Below, piece by piece: positions 57,706 through 64,000 of a stretch of DNA of 64,000 nucleotides. The stretch is from positions 18,807 through 82,806 of the forward strand of contig NZ_QOVK01000021.1 in assembly GCF_004104075.1 (NCBI RefSeq). The letters are read 5' to 3'. The notes under the pieces are model-generated. The model did not search any database. It was not told where the DNA came from and worked only from the letters and a program-made list of their open reading frames with translations. This DNA is from Leeuwenhoekiella polynyae. Lineage in GTDB: Bacteria; Bacteroidota; Bacteroidia; Flavobacteriales; Flavobacteriaceae. How positions within the stretch are numbered: position 1 is the first letter of the stretch; each line of letters opens with the position of its first letter. The position numbers and the translations under genes are program-made.

Positions 57706-58248
57706 AACTACCTCGATGCAAGCATACGAGGTATCGGAAAAAAATCAGAACAGTGTCAATTGTTTTACCTTGTGTAACACATCATAATCTTTTTCCATTC
57801 CTTGAGCACGAACATATTTGGATATGGTACTTTCATCTCTAAATTTACTTACCGTGTTCACAAAATATCCACTCGACCAAAAAGCTCCTCCCCATAAAAC
57901 TTTCTTAACCTCGGGATGTCTTTGAAAAATCTCTCTTGCAGTGATGCTCTTCAAAATCTTAACAATTTGAGTCGGACTTTTCATCGGAACAGACTGAAGC
58001 AAAAAATGAACGTGATCTTTGTCTGTTCCAATCTCTAAAAAATGAACCTCATAGCGCTTTTCTATATCCATACATATTTTCACCAACGTCTGATCAACAT
58101 TCTTATCAAAAACTACTCTACGATATTTTGCAGGATATACAAAATGATAAAGCAACACCGAAACATTATGCGATTTGTGTATATATTTGCTATCTGACAT
58201 AAGCAAATATATTACTTACGCTGCAAGCAGCGGGGAATTAAACCCTAA
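57706..58248 (-). mobile_element. IS200/IS605-family insertion sequence (tnpA only)
   Basis: About 540 bp around one transposase gene. Subterminal hairpins: TACCTCG/CGAGGTA (57709-57733) at the right end and CGCTGC-AA-GCAGCG (58219-58232) at the left end, both with the core GCTTGCA on the minus strand. No terminal inverted repeats or target duplication, as expected for this family. Both sides continue one broken reading frame, so the insertion site is inside that gene; exact ends are approximate. Confidence 0.85.
57745..58200 (-). CDS. tnpA: IS200-type Y1 transposase TnpA
   Basis: 151 residues from the ATG at 58200 (TTG 58206 possible). HUH motif in DKDHVHFLLQ and a catalytic Tyr in STISKYVRAQG; LYHFVYPAKYRRVVF at the start is standard. 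Single-strand transposase of the peel-and-paste type. Full length, so probably active. No TnpB gene accompanies it. Confidence 0.93.
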   Translation of the reverse strand: MSDSKYIHKSHNVSVLLYHFVYPAKYRRVVFDKNVDQTLVKICMDIEKRYEVHFLEIGTDKDHVHFLLQSVPMKSPTQIVKILKSITAREIFQRHPEVKKVLWGGAFWSSGYFVNTVSKFRDESTISKYVRAQGMEKDYDVLHKVKQLTLF

Positions 58249-58510
58249 GAGATTAAACCACCTATCTGATCACCTTCTTCTACAGTAGTTTCTTTAGCCG
58301 TAAAAGTCATTCTAAGGAAGTTATCTGAAAAGCCAAAGCTCTCTTTGCCATAGTGTTCAACATAAGAGGGATTCCAGAGCCCAATTGTTCCACCAGTTCC
58401 AAATCCTTGAAAATTCGCATCAGTCCTTTGTTACGAGGAACTGAAAAGCCCTCGAAAAATTCTTTCTTGCTCCGCAAGGTGTGAGGAAAAAACGGCTTTT
58501 TTATATTTAA

Positions 58511-59299
58511 TCACATTCTTGAAATAACCATTTCTTTCAACCATCGGAAAGCCGCTTTTTGATCGTATTTGACTTCCGGCCGTAACAAACCTTCCATATC
58601 GCCCTCAAAAGCTGCATCGTTTTCCTTGGCTTCTATATTTTGAAGGAACTCTTTTTGAGAAGGAACTTTGCCAACGGAAAATTCCATATAAACCTTAAAG
58701 CACTTGATAATTTCATCAATATCGAGTTTCATATTTCGCCTGGAATAATCCAGATCAAAAAGATCCCGTCCTTTACTGCGCTGATATAGTGCCCTTAGTT
58801 TTGTTCCTAAAAGTTCATTGATTTTATATGTTTTAATATCCGCCCTTCCCGAAAACCAGGGATTGACCATATCAAAAGGGAATTCCATCCACTTTAGCAC
58901 CTTAAAATGTTCTTTGCAGTTGATCTCTAACTTGAGCCGGCGACGCTCATTTTCATATTCCGATGTAAAACGGTACAGTACTTTTGCTCCGTGTCCGCGC
59001 ACCTGTGTGCGCCTATCTTCTTCAAAAAACGTGATCACTTCACCTATACGCTTCATAATAGGTTTTATAGGACCTTCCTTAATTTGAACAAGATCGATAT
59101 CCTCGGAATATCTGGGTGCAGGGTTCAGATACAGTTTATGCAAAGCGGTGCCGCCCCGGAACGCAAGCTTTTCCCTTAGAAAATCATCTGAAAAAATTGC
59201 TACCAATGCGCGGCTAATAATCAAATCCTGTTCAACCTGTGCAAATTCTTTCCAAGGTGCATATTCCCGCCATTGTGCTATATAGGGTTTTGAAATCAT
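58511..59299 (-). CDS. abiEii: AbiEii-type nucleotidyltransferase toxin
   Basis: 262 residues. Nucleotidyltransferase motif GGTALHKLY-(5 residues)-RYSEDIDLV, with the catalytic Asp pair, and the later KGRDLFDLD motif of AbiEii. Toxin of a type IV toxin-antitoxin and abortive-infection system. The start overlaps the antitoxin stop by 4 bp. Appears intact. Confidence 0.92.
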   Translation of the reverse strand: MISKPYIAQWREYAPWKEFAQVEQDLIISRALVAIFSDDFLREKLAFRGGTALHKLYLNPAPRYSEDIDLVQIKEGPIKPIMKRIGEVITFFEEDRRTQVRGHGAKVLYRFTSEYENERRRLKLEINCKEHFKVLKWMEFPFDMVNPWFSGRADIKTYKINELLGTKLRALYQRSKGRDLFDLDYSRRNMKLDIDEIIKCFKVYMEFSVGKVPSQKEFLQNIEAKENDAAFEGDMEGLLRPEVKYDQKAAFRWLKEMVISRM

Positions 59300-60084
59300 A
59301 GGTCAGTTTCTAATCTTAGGTTGACATCCACTTTCCATTTATTATCTACCGAACCTGGTCGTTGTTGTATAGTTGGCTTTAATAAAACCGGATGTATTTT
59401 TTGTTTTTCCAAATGTTGAAAAATCAAATTTGAAAAACGGTTCTCTTGATCTATTTGATCCAATAAAAATCCCAGTCGCTGAAGTGTTGCCTTATTGCCA
59501 TACCAACTCAATAAATCTTCAAGGTCTTTTTGTGTAACTTCTTCCAACAATTCTTCAATGGTAGATAGCATTCGATTAAGCCCCCCTAATTTATTTTGAT
59601 AATGTATCAAATCTGCCAAGGTCAAAGCCGGACTGGAAATATGATAAGTTCCGGCATCCGATTTTTTGGGAAGTATATTTTTTTCCGGCCAAGCAGAGGT
59701 AGTCAAAAAACGGATATCAATAGCCGATTTTTTAATATCCAAAAGTTTGGGAGTTGATGTCATTACATAATCGCGCTGGATTTGTTGATGGCTTGCACCA
59801 TATACTTTTGCCGCGCTGTAAAACCCCAAATAATAATTACGCCCCAAATACTCAAAAAGTTTCTCGATATACAGGTCAATGGGAAGTTTTCCAAAACTGG
59901 AATATCTGGGGGTGAGTATAAGATAAAAACCCTTTCTTAAGTTGAGGACTTTGTTTTTTTCAATCAGATGCGCCAGTTCCTGCCAAATTGCATTTTTGCT
60001 TTTGGTGGTCTGTTCCATCAGTTCATCAAGGGAAAAAGAATATTCTTCAATCGATAATAATTTATCAATGCATTCCGCAACCAT
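59296..60084 (-). CDS. abiEi: AbiEi-type antitoxin / transcriptional autorepressor
   Basis: 262 residues. N-terminal winged helix (~1-70, SIEEYSFSLDELMEQTTKSK), then the AbiEi antitoxin region with RKGFYLILTPRYSSFG and the substrate-like domain (SSPALTLADLIHYQNKLGG). Represses its own promoter in characterised relatives and neutralises the toxin encoded next. Together they may keep the element in the cell or stop phages. Confidence 0.9.
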   Translation of the reverse strand: MVAECIDKLLSIEEYSFSLDELMEQTTKSKNAIWQELAHLIEKNKVLNLRKGFYLILTPRYSSFGKLPIDLYIEKLFEYLGRNYYLGFYSAAKVYGASHQQIQRDYVMTSTPKLLDIKKSAIDIRFLTTSAWPEKNILPKKSDAGTYHISSPALTLADLIHYQNKLGGLNRMLSTIEELLEEVTQKDLEDLLSWYGNKATLQRLGFLLDQIDQENRFSNLIFQHLEKQKIHPVLLKPTIQQRPGSVDNKWKVDVNLRLETDL

Positions 60085-60159
60085 AGCTTTAGTATTTATT
60101 AGAGCAATATATGTTTTTTAGGCATAAAACTAAAATAAATACTATGATATTTAAATTAT

Positions 60160-61740
60160 TTATTCAAATATCGACTTCGCTTCATCATAAACCCGCTCAA
60201 AATTAGCCGCTAAATCTGCCTGAGAAAATTGCTTGGATTCTTCAGGAAGTTGCCGTTGAATTTTGGACAATCTAAACTGCACCTTTTTATCCTTTCCATC
60301 TGCATAAGTGATAAACTCGCCTTGCTTCAACCGAAAGAAAACGTCCGCCCTTATCTTTGGGATTTCCTTTTCCCCAGTTGTAACCCTTGTATCAAAATCA
60401 AGATTATGTCCACGGCTTACGCTTTTAGTCGGGTTTTTGATAATTTCAAAAAAACGTTCGTAGTATTTGGCGGTGTCGGGATCGTTGACCTTGCCGAAAA
60501 ACTGATAGGACAGATTGCTTAAAATTGCTTTGCTCGCCTTATCCCCATACATCATATCATTCTGTATCTTATCCTGCATTACGTAGATGGTGGCAATATC
60601 ATAACTCCGCAGGGTTGCCGGAATACGGTGCATATTGAGTAATCGAATGGTTGGCGCCTCTTCCATCAATAGAAAAGAAGGCTTGGAATTGCGCACGCTC
60701 ATTTGCTTGGTAATGGTGTGAATGATGGTTGCAATTACAGGTGAATAGGATGTATCGTATTTTGGATTGTTCACTACCGAAATGATTGCAGGGTTTTCCT
60801 CGCTATTGATATTCAATGGCACTTCGTCTGCGGATAGTGCCATAAAAATATGTTGCGTACTTATTCGCTTCAGCGCATTTGCCAAGGTGCTTTTCACCCC
60901 GGCGGTCTGTCGTTCCGAATCCTTTCCACTTATAAAAGCGTCTGCCATTGCTCTTGACGTTGTATTGGTTTCCAAAAACTGAATGAGGCTATCCGTGTCC
61001 AAAAATTGGTAAATGGCAATCAAATGTGGCAGGGTGCAGAATTCAGGATAAGATGTTTTTAGTTTCCAGATCAGCCCACCAATCAAACCTTCCGCAGCAT
61101 CATTAAAGAATTTAGTTGTTCCCGAAGTTCCGCTTTCTCTTTGCTCCAAAAGGTTTTCGATCAATACCCTTGAAACTTCATTTACGCTTTCCTCGTTCTC
61201 TAAATAGCGTGGCGCAATAGGATTTACCTTGTGAATGATTTTGTCAAAGGAAATGACCTTAAACGGGATATCCCTGTCCTTAAAAAGTGGATATGCCATT
61301 TCCGTTAACTCAAAATCTTTATAGTCGTGGATGATCCCACAAAAGCCCTCTTTTTGAAAATGTTTAAGGAAACCATACACCACACTTTCGGTCTTTCCAC
61401 TTCCCGCAGAGCCTATGATAGATGCCCCACGTTTTATATTTTCCAGTTTAAAGTTTCCTTTGCTCGTTGCAAAGTTGACGCAATATTTACTATCGCCATT
61501 TTTAGGCTCATCCTTTTTATGCAAAAAAACATAGAACCCTGTATTAATAAGCATAAGCGGACAGACCACAACCAATGAAATTAAAATCAGTTCGTTGCCG
61601 CTCGAGAGGTAGAACACCAGGGTCATGAGCAAAATCACGCTTAAAATAAAGGCATATCGCGTCAACCTATACAGTATATAATATAGCGTACTTGCTACAC
61701 CAATAATTAAGAGTATCGTTGTAAGATTATTCAATTGCAT
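60160..61740 (-). CDS. mobC: VirD4/TraG-type coupling protein (MobC)
   Basis: 526 residues. Two to three N-terminal membrane helices (~5-75), Walker A GSAGSGKTES (110-119), Walker B SFLLMEEAP, then IATIYVMQDKIQNDMMYG. Brings the relaxase-DNA complex to the type IV channel. 9 bp behind the relaxase gene; opposite strand to the tra genes. Confidence 0.93.
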   Translation of the reverse strand: MQLNNLTTILLIIGVASTLYYILYRLTRYAFILSVILLMTLVFYLSSGNELILISLVVVCPLMLINTGFYVFLHKKDEPKNGDSKYCVNFATSKGNFKLENIKRGASIIGSAGSGKTESVVYGFLKHFQKEGFCGIIHDYKDFELTEMAYPLFKDRDIPFKVISFDKIIHKVNPIAPRYLENEESVNEVSRVLIENLLEQRESGTSGTTKFFNDAAEGLIGGLIWKLKTSYPEFCTLPHLIAIYQFLDTDSLIQFLETNTTSRAMADAFISGKDSERQTAGVKSTLANALKRISTQHIFMALSADEVPLNINSEENPAIISVVNNPKYDTSYSPVIATIIHTITKQMSVRNSKPSFLLMEEAPTIRLLNMHRIPATLRSYDIATIYVMQDKIQNDMMYGDKASKAILSNLSYQFFGKVNDPDTAKYYERFFEIIKNPTKSVSRGHNLDFDTRVTTGEKEIPKIRADVFFRLKQGEFITYADGKDKKVQFRLSKIQRQLPEESKQFSQADLAANFERVYDEAKSIFE

Positions 61741-61749
61741 AACAAATCT

Positions 61750-62781
61750 TTAAATTCCTATTGAACTTGATTTGACGGCCACGTCCAAACCTTTGCGCAG
61801 CTTATTGAAAACTTTTAGGGCAAGCTGCGCCTGATTGCTCGGAATACTTGGCATTATCGGGATATCCGTTTCCCGCATCATTTTGAAAGCGATTGCCTTT
61901 TCGTTAGTGGGCAATTTCATCAATGAAGCAAAATAGATTTTTGGGTTTTTGATAAAATCCTTACGTGCTTTGTAGATTTCCGCAAAGTTCCGCTGGTAGC
62001 CAAAAGTCTTGTCAAAGGTCTTTTCGGCATTTTCAAAAAACTGGTCCCGGTCAAACCCCCGTTTAACTTGTTTCCCTCTCATCTCAACATCGGATACCTT
62101 GTATTTGCTCCCGGGCGAAAGGCTGAACGAATTGGACGCATCCTTGCGGCTCACGATAATATGGATATGGCTTTGGCTTCCGGCCTTTCGCATTCCTTGA
62201 ACGATCCTTTTTCCTTCCTGTTGATGGGGTGCCTGTTTTTCTAATTTTGTGATTTCCCGTTCCCGCTTCCTAACACTTCCTTCCATCGAACCGTTTTCAA
62301 TATTTCGGATCTGGTTTTTTAGTTGCAATATTTTGGTGGCAAAGGGTTGGTTTTCCTTAATCTGTTTGTCGGTTCCCTTAAACGTTCGTTGGTGTTCAAT
62401 TTTCGCATAGTATTTAATGTCATCGATGGTCACAGGGCGCCCATTGATTTCCCGGTTGAACGATGCAACATAATCCTTCATCAGTTCACGGGTATATTTT
62501 TTAAGATCCTCGCTGTTGTTCTGTAACCTACTTAATTCATACTTCGACGGACTGACCGTGATCGAATAGAATTTAGGTTCGGTCTTTTTGAGTTTGGCAC
62601 CGTTTCCATCAATATCTTTTACCACTTCTTCCGCTGAAAATTTATCGCCATATTGACTGAAAAAATGTTCCATCTCTCCCTGTTCCAAACCTTGATTTTC
62701 TTTTTCCAAATAGCCTACAAAATCTGCCGAACTCTGGGAATAGTTACTGCCAAGTTTTTGAGGTGTGATTGTGATATACAT
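61750..62781 (-). CDS. mobB: Relaxase/mobilisation nuclease (MobB)
   Basis: 343 residues. Metal-binding HxH in SQSHIHIIVSRKD (His205, His207); likely catalytic Tyr in the N-terminal part (e.g. NYSQSSADF, YYAKIEH). Cuts one strand at oriT and leads it into the recipient. The coiled middle (~145-195) is typical of Bacteroidetes MobB. Forms an operon with the accessory protein upstream (10 bp). Confidence 0.88.
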   Translation of the reverse strand: MYITITPQKLGSNYSQSSADFVGYLEKENQGLEQGEMEHFFSQYGDKFSAEEVVKDIDGNGAKLKKTEPKFYSITVSPSKYELSRLQNNSEDLKKYTRELMKDYVASFNREINGRPVTIDDIKYYAKIEHQRTFKGTDKQIKENQPFATKILQLKNQIRNIENGSMEGSVRKREREITKLEKQAPHQQEGKRIVQGMRKAGSQSHIHIIVSRKDASNSFSLSPGSKYKVSDVEMRGKQVKRGFDRDQFFENAEKTFDKTFGYQRNFAEIYKARKDFIKNPKIYFASLMKLPTNEKAIAFKMMRETDIPIMPSIPSNQAQLALKVFNKLRKGLDVAVKSSSIGI

Positions 62782-62791
62782 AGTTCAAAAA

Positions 62792-63172
62792 TTACAGTTC
62801 GTTGTTGTGGTTTTGCTTTTCGCGAAAACGGACTTCCTTATTTTCTTCCACAAATTTCCTCTCTAAGATCAAGGGTTTCTTCTTGGGTTCTTCGGTCTGA
62901 AAAAGGGATTCGATCATCGCCACGGTGGGTCTGGTCTGGGTCTTTTCCATATCCCGCATTATGGCGATCACCGCATTGATACGTTTCTTTAAATTGGCCT
63001 CGATCGTCCTTCCGGTCGGGCCCAATTTTTCCTTTGGGGAAATCTCGTTGTAAAAGAAAAAATCGAGCATTGTAGCTAATGCTTCGGTGTGTGATTTGAA
63101 GTGTGTCCGTGAAAATTCCTGAAAACGTTTTGCCGTTTCCTTTTTGAACCTGATACCAATAAATGAGTCCAT
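62792..63172 (-). CDS. mobA: Mobilisation accessory protein (BfmA/BtgA or MobA-like)
   Basis: 126 residues from ATG 63172 (MDSFIGIRFKKETAKRFQEF), the conserved start of the family; an ATG at 63214 would add 14 residues and run through a palindromic site. Ribbon-helix-helix-like N-terminus (IGIRFKKETAKRF) and helical tail. Binds oriT and helps the relaxase nick it. First gene of the mob operon. Confidence 0.82.
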   Translation of the reverse strand: MDSFIGIRFKKETAKRFQEFSRTHFKSHTEALATMLDFFFYNEISPKEKLGPTGRTIEANLKKRINAVIAIMRDMEKTQTRPTVAMIESLFQTEEPKKKPLILERKFVEENKEVRFREKQNHNNEL

Positions 63173-63181
63173 AATTCGCCG

Positions 63182-63236
63182 ATTTGTCGCAAATCCTTCC
63201 CTGAAAATGGGCATTCACAGGGCATTTGTCGCAAAT
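63182..63236. promoter_or_regulatory. Two identical 13-bp palindromes ahead of the mob operon
   Basis: ATTTG-TCG-CAAAT at 63182-63194 and 63224-63236, exactly 42 bp apart (four helical turns). Both are upstream of the preferred mobA start. Likely operator or accessory-protein binding sites linked to oriT. Confidence 0.65.
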
Positions 63237-63260
63237 TGTAGAAATCTGAATAATCGGCTT

Positions 63261-63365
63261 ATTTTTAAGTATTTAAAAATCAGTTGATTAACAAGGAAAA
63301 GGAGTACTTAACATCGCATCGCGTGTTACCCTCTTGCTACTCCTTTTCGTCCCGCCCAGCGGGAC
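63261..63365. other. Candidate origin of transfer (oriT)
   Basis: Stack of inverted repeats next to mobA: ATTTTTAA-GTAT-TTAAAAAT (63261-63280); GAAAAGGAGTA/TACTCCTTTTC, perfect 11 bp with a 31-nt loop containing CATCGCATCGCG (63296-63348); and GTCCCGC-CCA-GCGGGAC (63349-63365). Non-coding, directly upstream of the relaxase operon. The nic position is not identifiable by eye. 63366-63550 holds no recognisable gene. Confidence 0.65.
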
Positions 63366-63555
63366 AAAAATTTCGTACAATCTGGCTAAAAGCCAATTGC
63401 CAATTTCAGGGAAAAGATTTCCCGTTATGTAATTTTTCGATGGGCAGGGTTATCGGCGAAAGTCAAAAAATGGATACCCCTGCGTAAAATTGAATGCTGA
63501 ATTTCAGCGGAATAAAGATAAGGATTTTTATTGAACTGGATATGTTTTAGCAAAA

Positions 63556-63583
63556 AAAGACCTCTGAAAATTCAAAGGTCTTT
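63556..63583 (-). terminator. Terminator of the small gene at 63604
   Basis: 8-bp stem AAAGACCT/AGGTCTTT, 12-nt loop; on the minus strand it is followed by a run of T. 20 bp behind the stop of the 65-residue gene, and it shields the oriT region from its transcription. Confidence 0.8.
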
Positions 63584-63603
63584 CCGTTCCTATTTGGACA
63601 ATT

Positions 63604-63801
63604 TCAGATATTAAACACATAGGTATAACTGTATAAATTCCTTAGTGCTTCTTCCTCGATCATCACATCAAAATTGGTGCAATGCTTTTTTGAATACTTC
63701 CGAATATCATCGCCAAATTTTTGCTCGACGTCTTTTTTTGAACTTTCCAAAAGACGTTCTTGGGCATCCCCGTTCAGGTCTGAAAAATTTAGATAGATCA
63801 T
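63604..63801 (-). CDS. Small conserved-looking element protein, unknown
   Basis: 65 residues, acidic, no signal or membrane segment: MIYLNFSDLNGDAQERLLES at the start, a helical middle, and a C-terminal EEEALRNLYSYTYVFNI. Good start spacing and its own terminator support expression. 21 bp behind another minus-strand gene; both probably form a small operon of the element backbone. No function can be given. Confidence 0.6.
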   Translation of the reverse strand: MIYLNFSDLNGDAQERLLESSKKDVEQKFGDDIRKYSKKHCTNFDVMIEEEALRNLYSYTYVFNI

Positions 63802-63822
63802 AATTTTTAGGTTTTGAAGAGG

Positions 63823-64000
63823 TTAATATTCGCTCGGTAACATCAGCGTATTATTCACAAAAAACAACCGTAGTTCATCAAGCGGAAAATCAGTCGCCCG
63901 ATACCCGTGTTTTTCCAAAATATTATCATTTCCATCCGTGTAGATTATCTCAGCTTCGTAGCCCGTAAAATCCTGTTTGTCCTCGGACAATCTCTTGAAG
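63823..64000 (-). CDS. Partial unknown protein at the right edge
   Basis: Open frame from the right edge to a TAA at 63823-63825; the last 58 residues read FKRLSEDKQDFTGYEAEIIY, then HGYRATDFPLDELRLFFVNN and end LPSEY. Start lies outside the window. Cytoplasmic-looking; family not recognised. Upstream partner of the 65-residue gene. Confidence 0.6.
   Translation of the reverse strand, partial: FKRLSEDKQDFTGYEAEIIYTDGNDNILEKHGYRATDFPLDELRLFFVNNTLMLPSEY

Larger units (their letters stand above)
57488..58497 (-). pseudogene. ATP-binding AlbA/RecG-like transcriptional regulator remnant split by an IS
   Basis: Read on the minus strand. From ~58497: KEFFEGFSVPRNKGLMRIFK, DLELVEQLGSGIP, then a one-base frameshift near 58350 to EHYGKESFGFSDNFLRM and EEGDQIGGLI at ~58256. 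The IS200 element follows. Beyond it SSLGGLKGGQNDTTIDDIN, a TGA (57650-57652), and the C-terminal winged helix IAEVLQINESAIQKHLNNLK ending GGTRGY at 57488. N-terminal AlbA domain missing. Frameshift, insertion and stop: dead gene. Confidence 0.85.

Overview
The window looks like a Bacteroidetes chromosome, most likely a marine or soil Flavobacteriia member. Evidence: a SusC/SusD/SusE starch locus, TAnnTTTG-type promoter elements, an RteC regulator, a Bacteroidetes-type tra gene set (TraE-TraN), and AT-rich sequence with few classical Shine-Dalgarno sites. No species can be named from sequence alone.

Region 1 (1-8.4 kb) is the end of a plus-strand starch/maltodextrin utilisation locus: SusC (N-terminus cut off), SusD, SusE/F-like lipoprotein, lipoprotein GH13 amylase and GH97 alpha-glucosidase, closed by a strong terminator. 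It captures starch oligomers at the surface, cuts them there and trims them in the periplasm.

Region 2 (8.6-18.6 kb) starts with a frameshifted Fic remnant, then carries a molybdenum hydroxylase cluster. The large subunit and XdhC maturation factor are on the plus strand. The 2Fe-2S subunit, a di-haem-type cytochrome, a decarboxylase-cupin fusion, a flavodoxin, an NTF2-like protein and an aldo/keto reductase form a convergent minus-strand operon that ends in a broken ABM monooxygenase gene. A divergent AraC regulator probably controls that operon.

Region 3 (18.7-20.7 kb) is a recombination junction: a tyrosine integrase, four phased 9-bp repeats that look like integrase arm sites, hairpins, a short fragment matching a tRNA 3' end, and a palindrome cluster.

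Region 4 (20.8-45.6 kb) is cargo: an ion and stress homeostasis island. It holds a Cys/His-rich small protein, a CusA transporter fused to its TolC partner, CusB, a PII-like protein, two Fur-type regulators, three SpoIIAA-like and two SHOCT copies (partly a decaying local duplication), YceI, a membrane AlbA_2 protein, bestrophin, MgtC, a P1B-4-like metal ATPase, lipoamide dehydrogenase, NhaA, a cation diffusion facilitator, an extra LspA, a cation/Ca exchanger, an amino-acid permease, a universal stress protein, a single-domain asparaginase and a membrane LuxR regulator. Genes are tightly packed on one strand.

Region 5 (45.6-64 kb) is the backbone of a CTnDOT-like integrative conjugative element: RteC with palindromic sites on both sides, an excisionase-like HTH protein, a replication/regulatory pair, a cell-wall amidase, traE-F-G-I-J-K-M-N, then on the minus strand a DJ-1 lipoprotein, an IS200-interrupted pseudogene, an AbiE toxin-antitoxin pair, the coupling protein, the relaxase, its accessory protein and a candidate oriT. 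The element continues past the right edge. Regions 4 and 5 together read as a self-transmissible metal/cation tolerance element. No tRNA, rRNA or CRISPR array is present.
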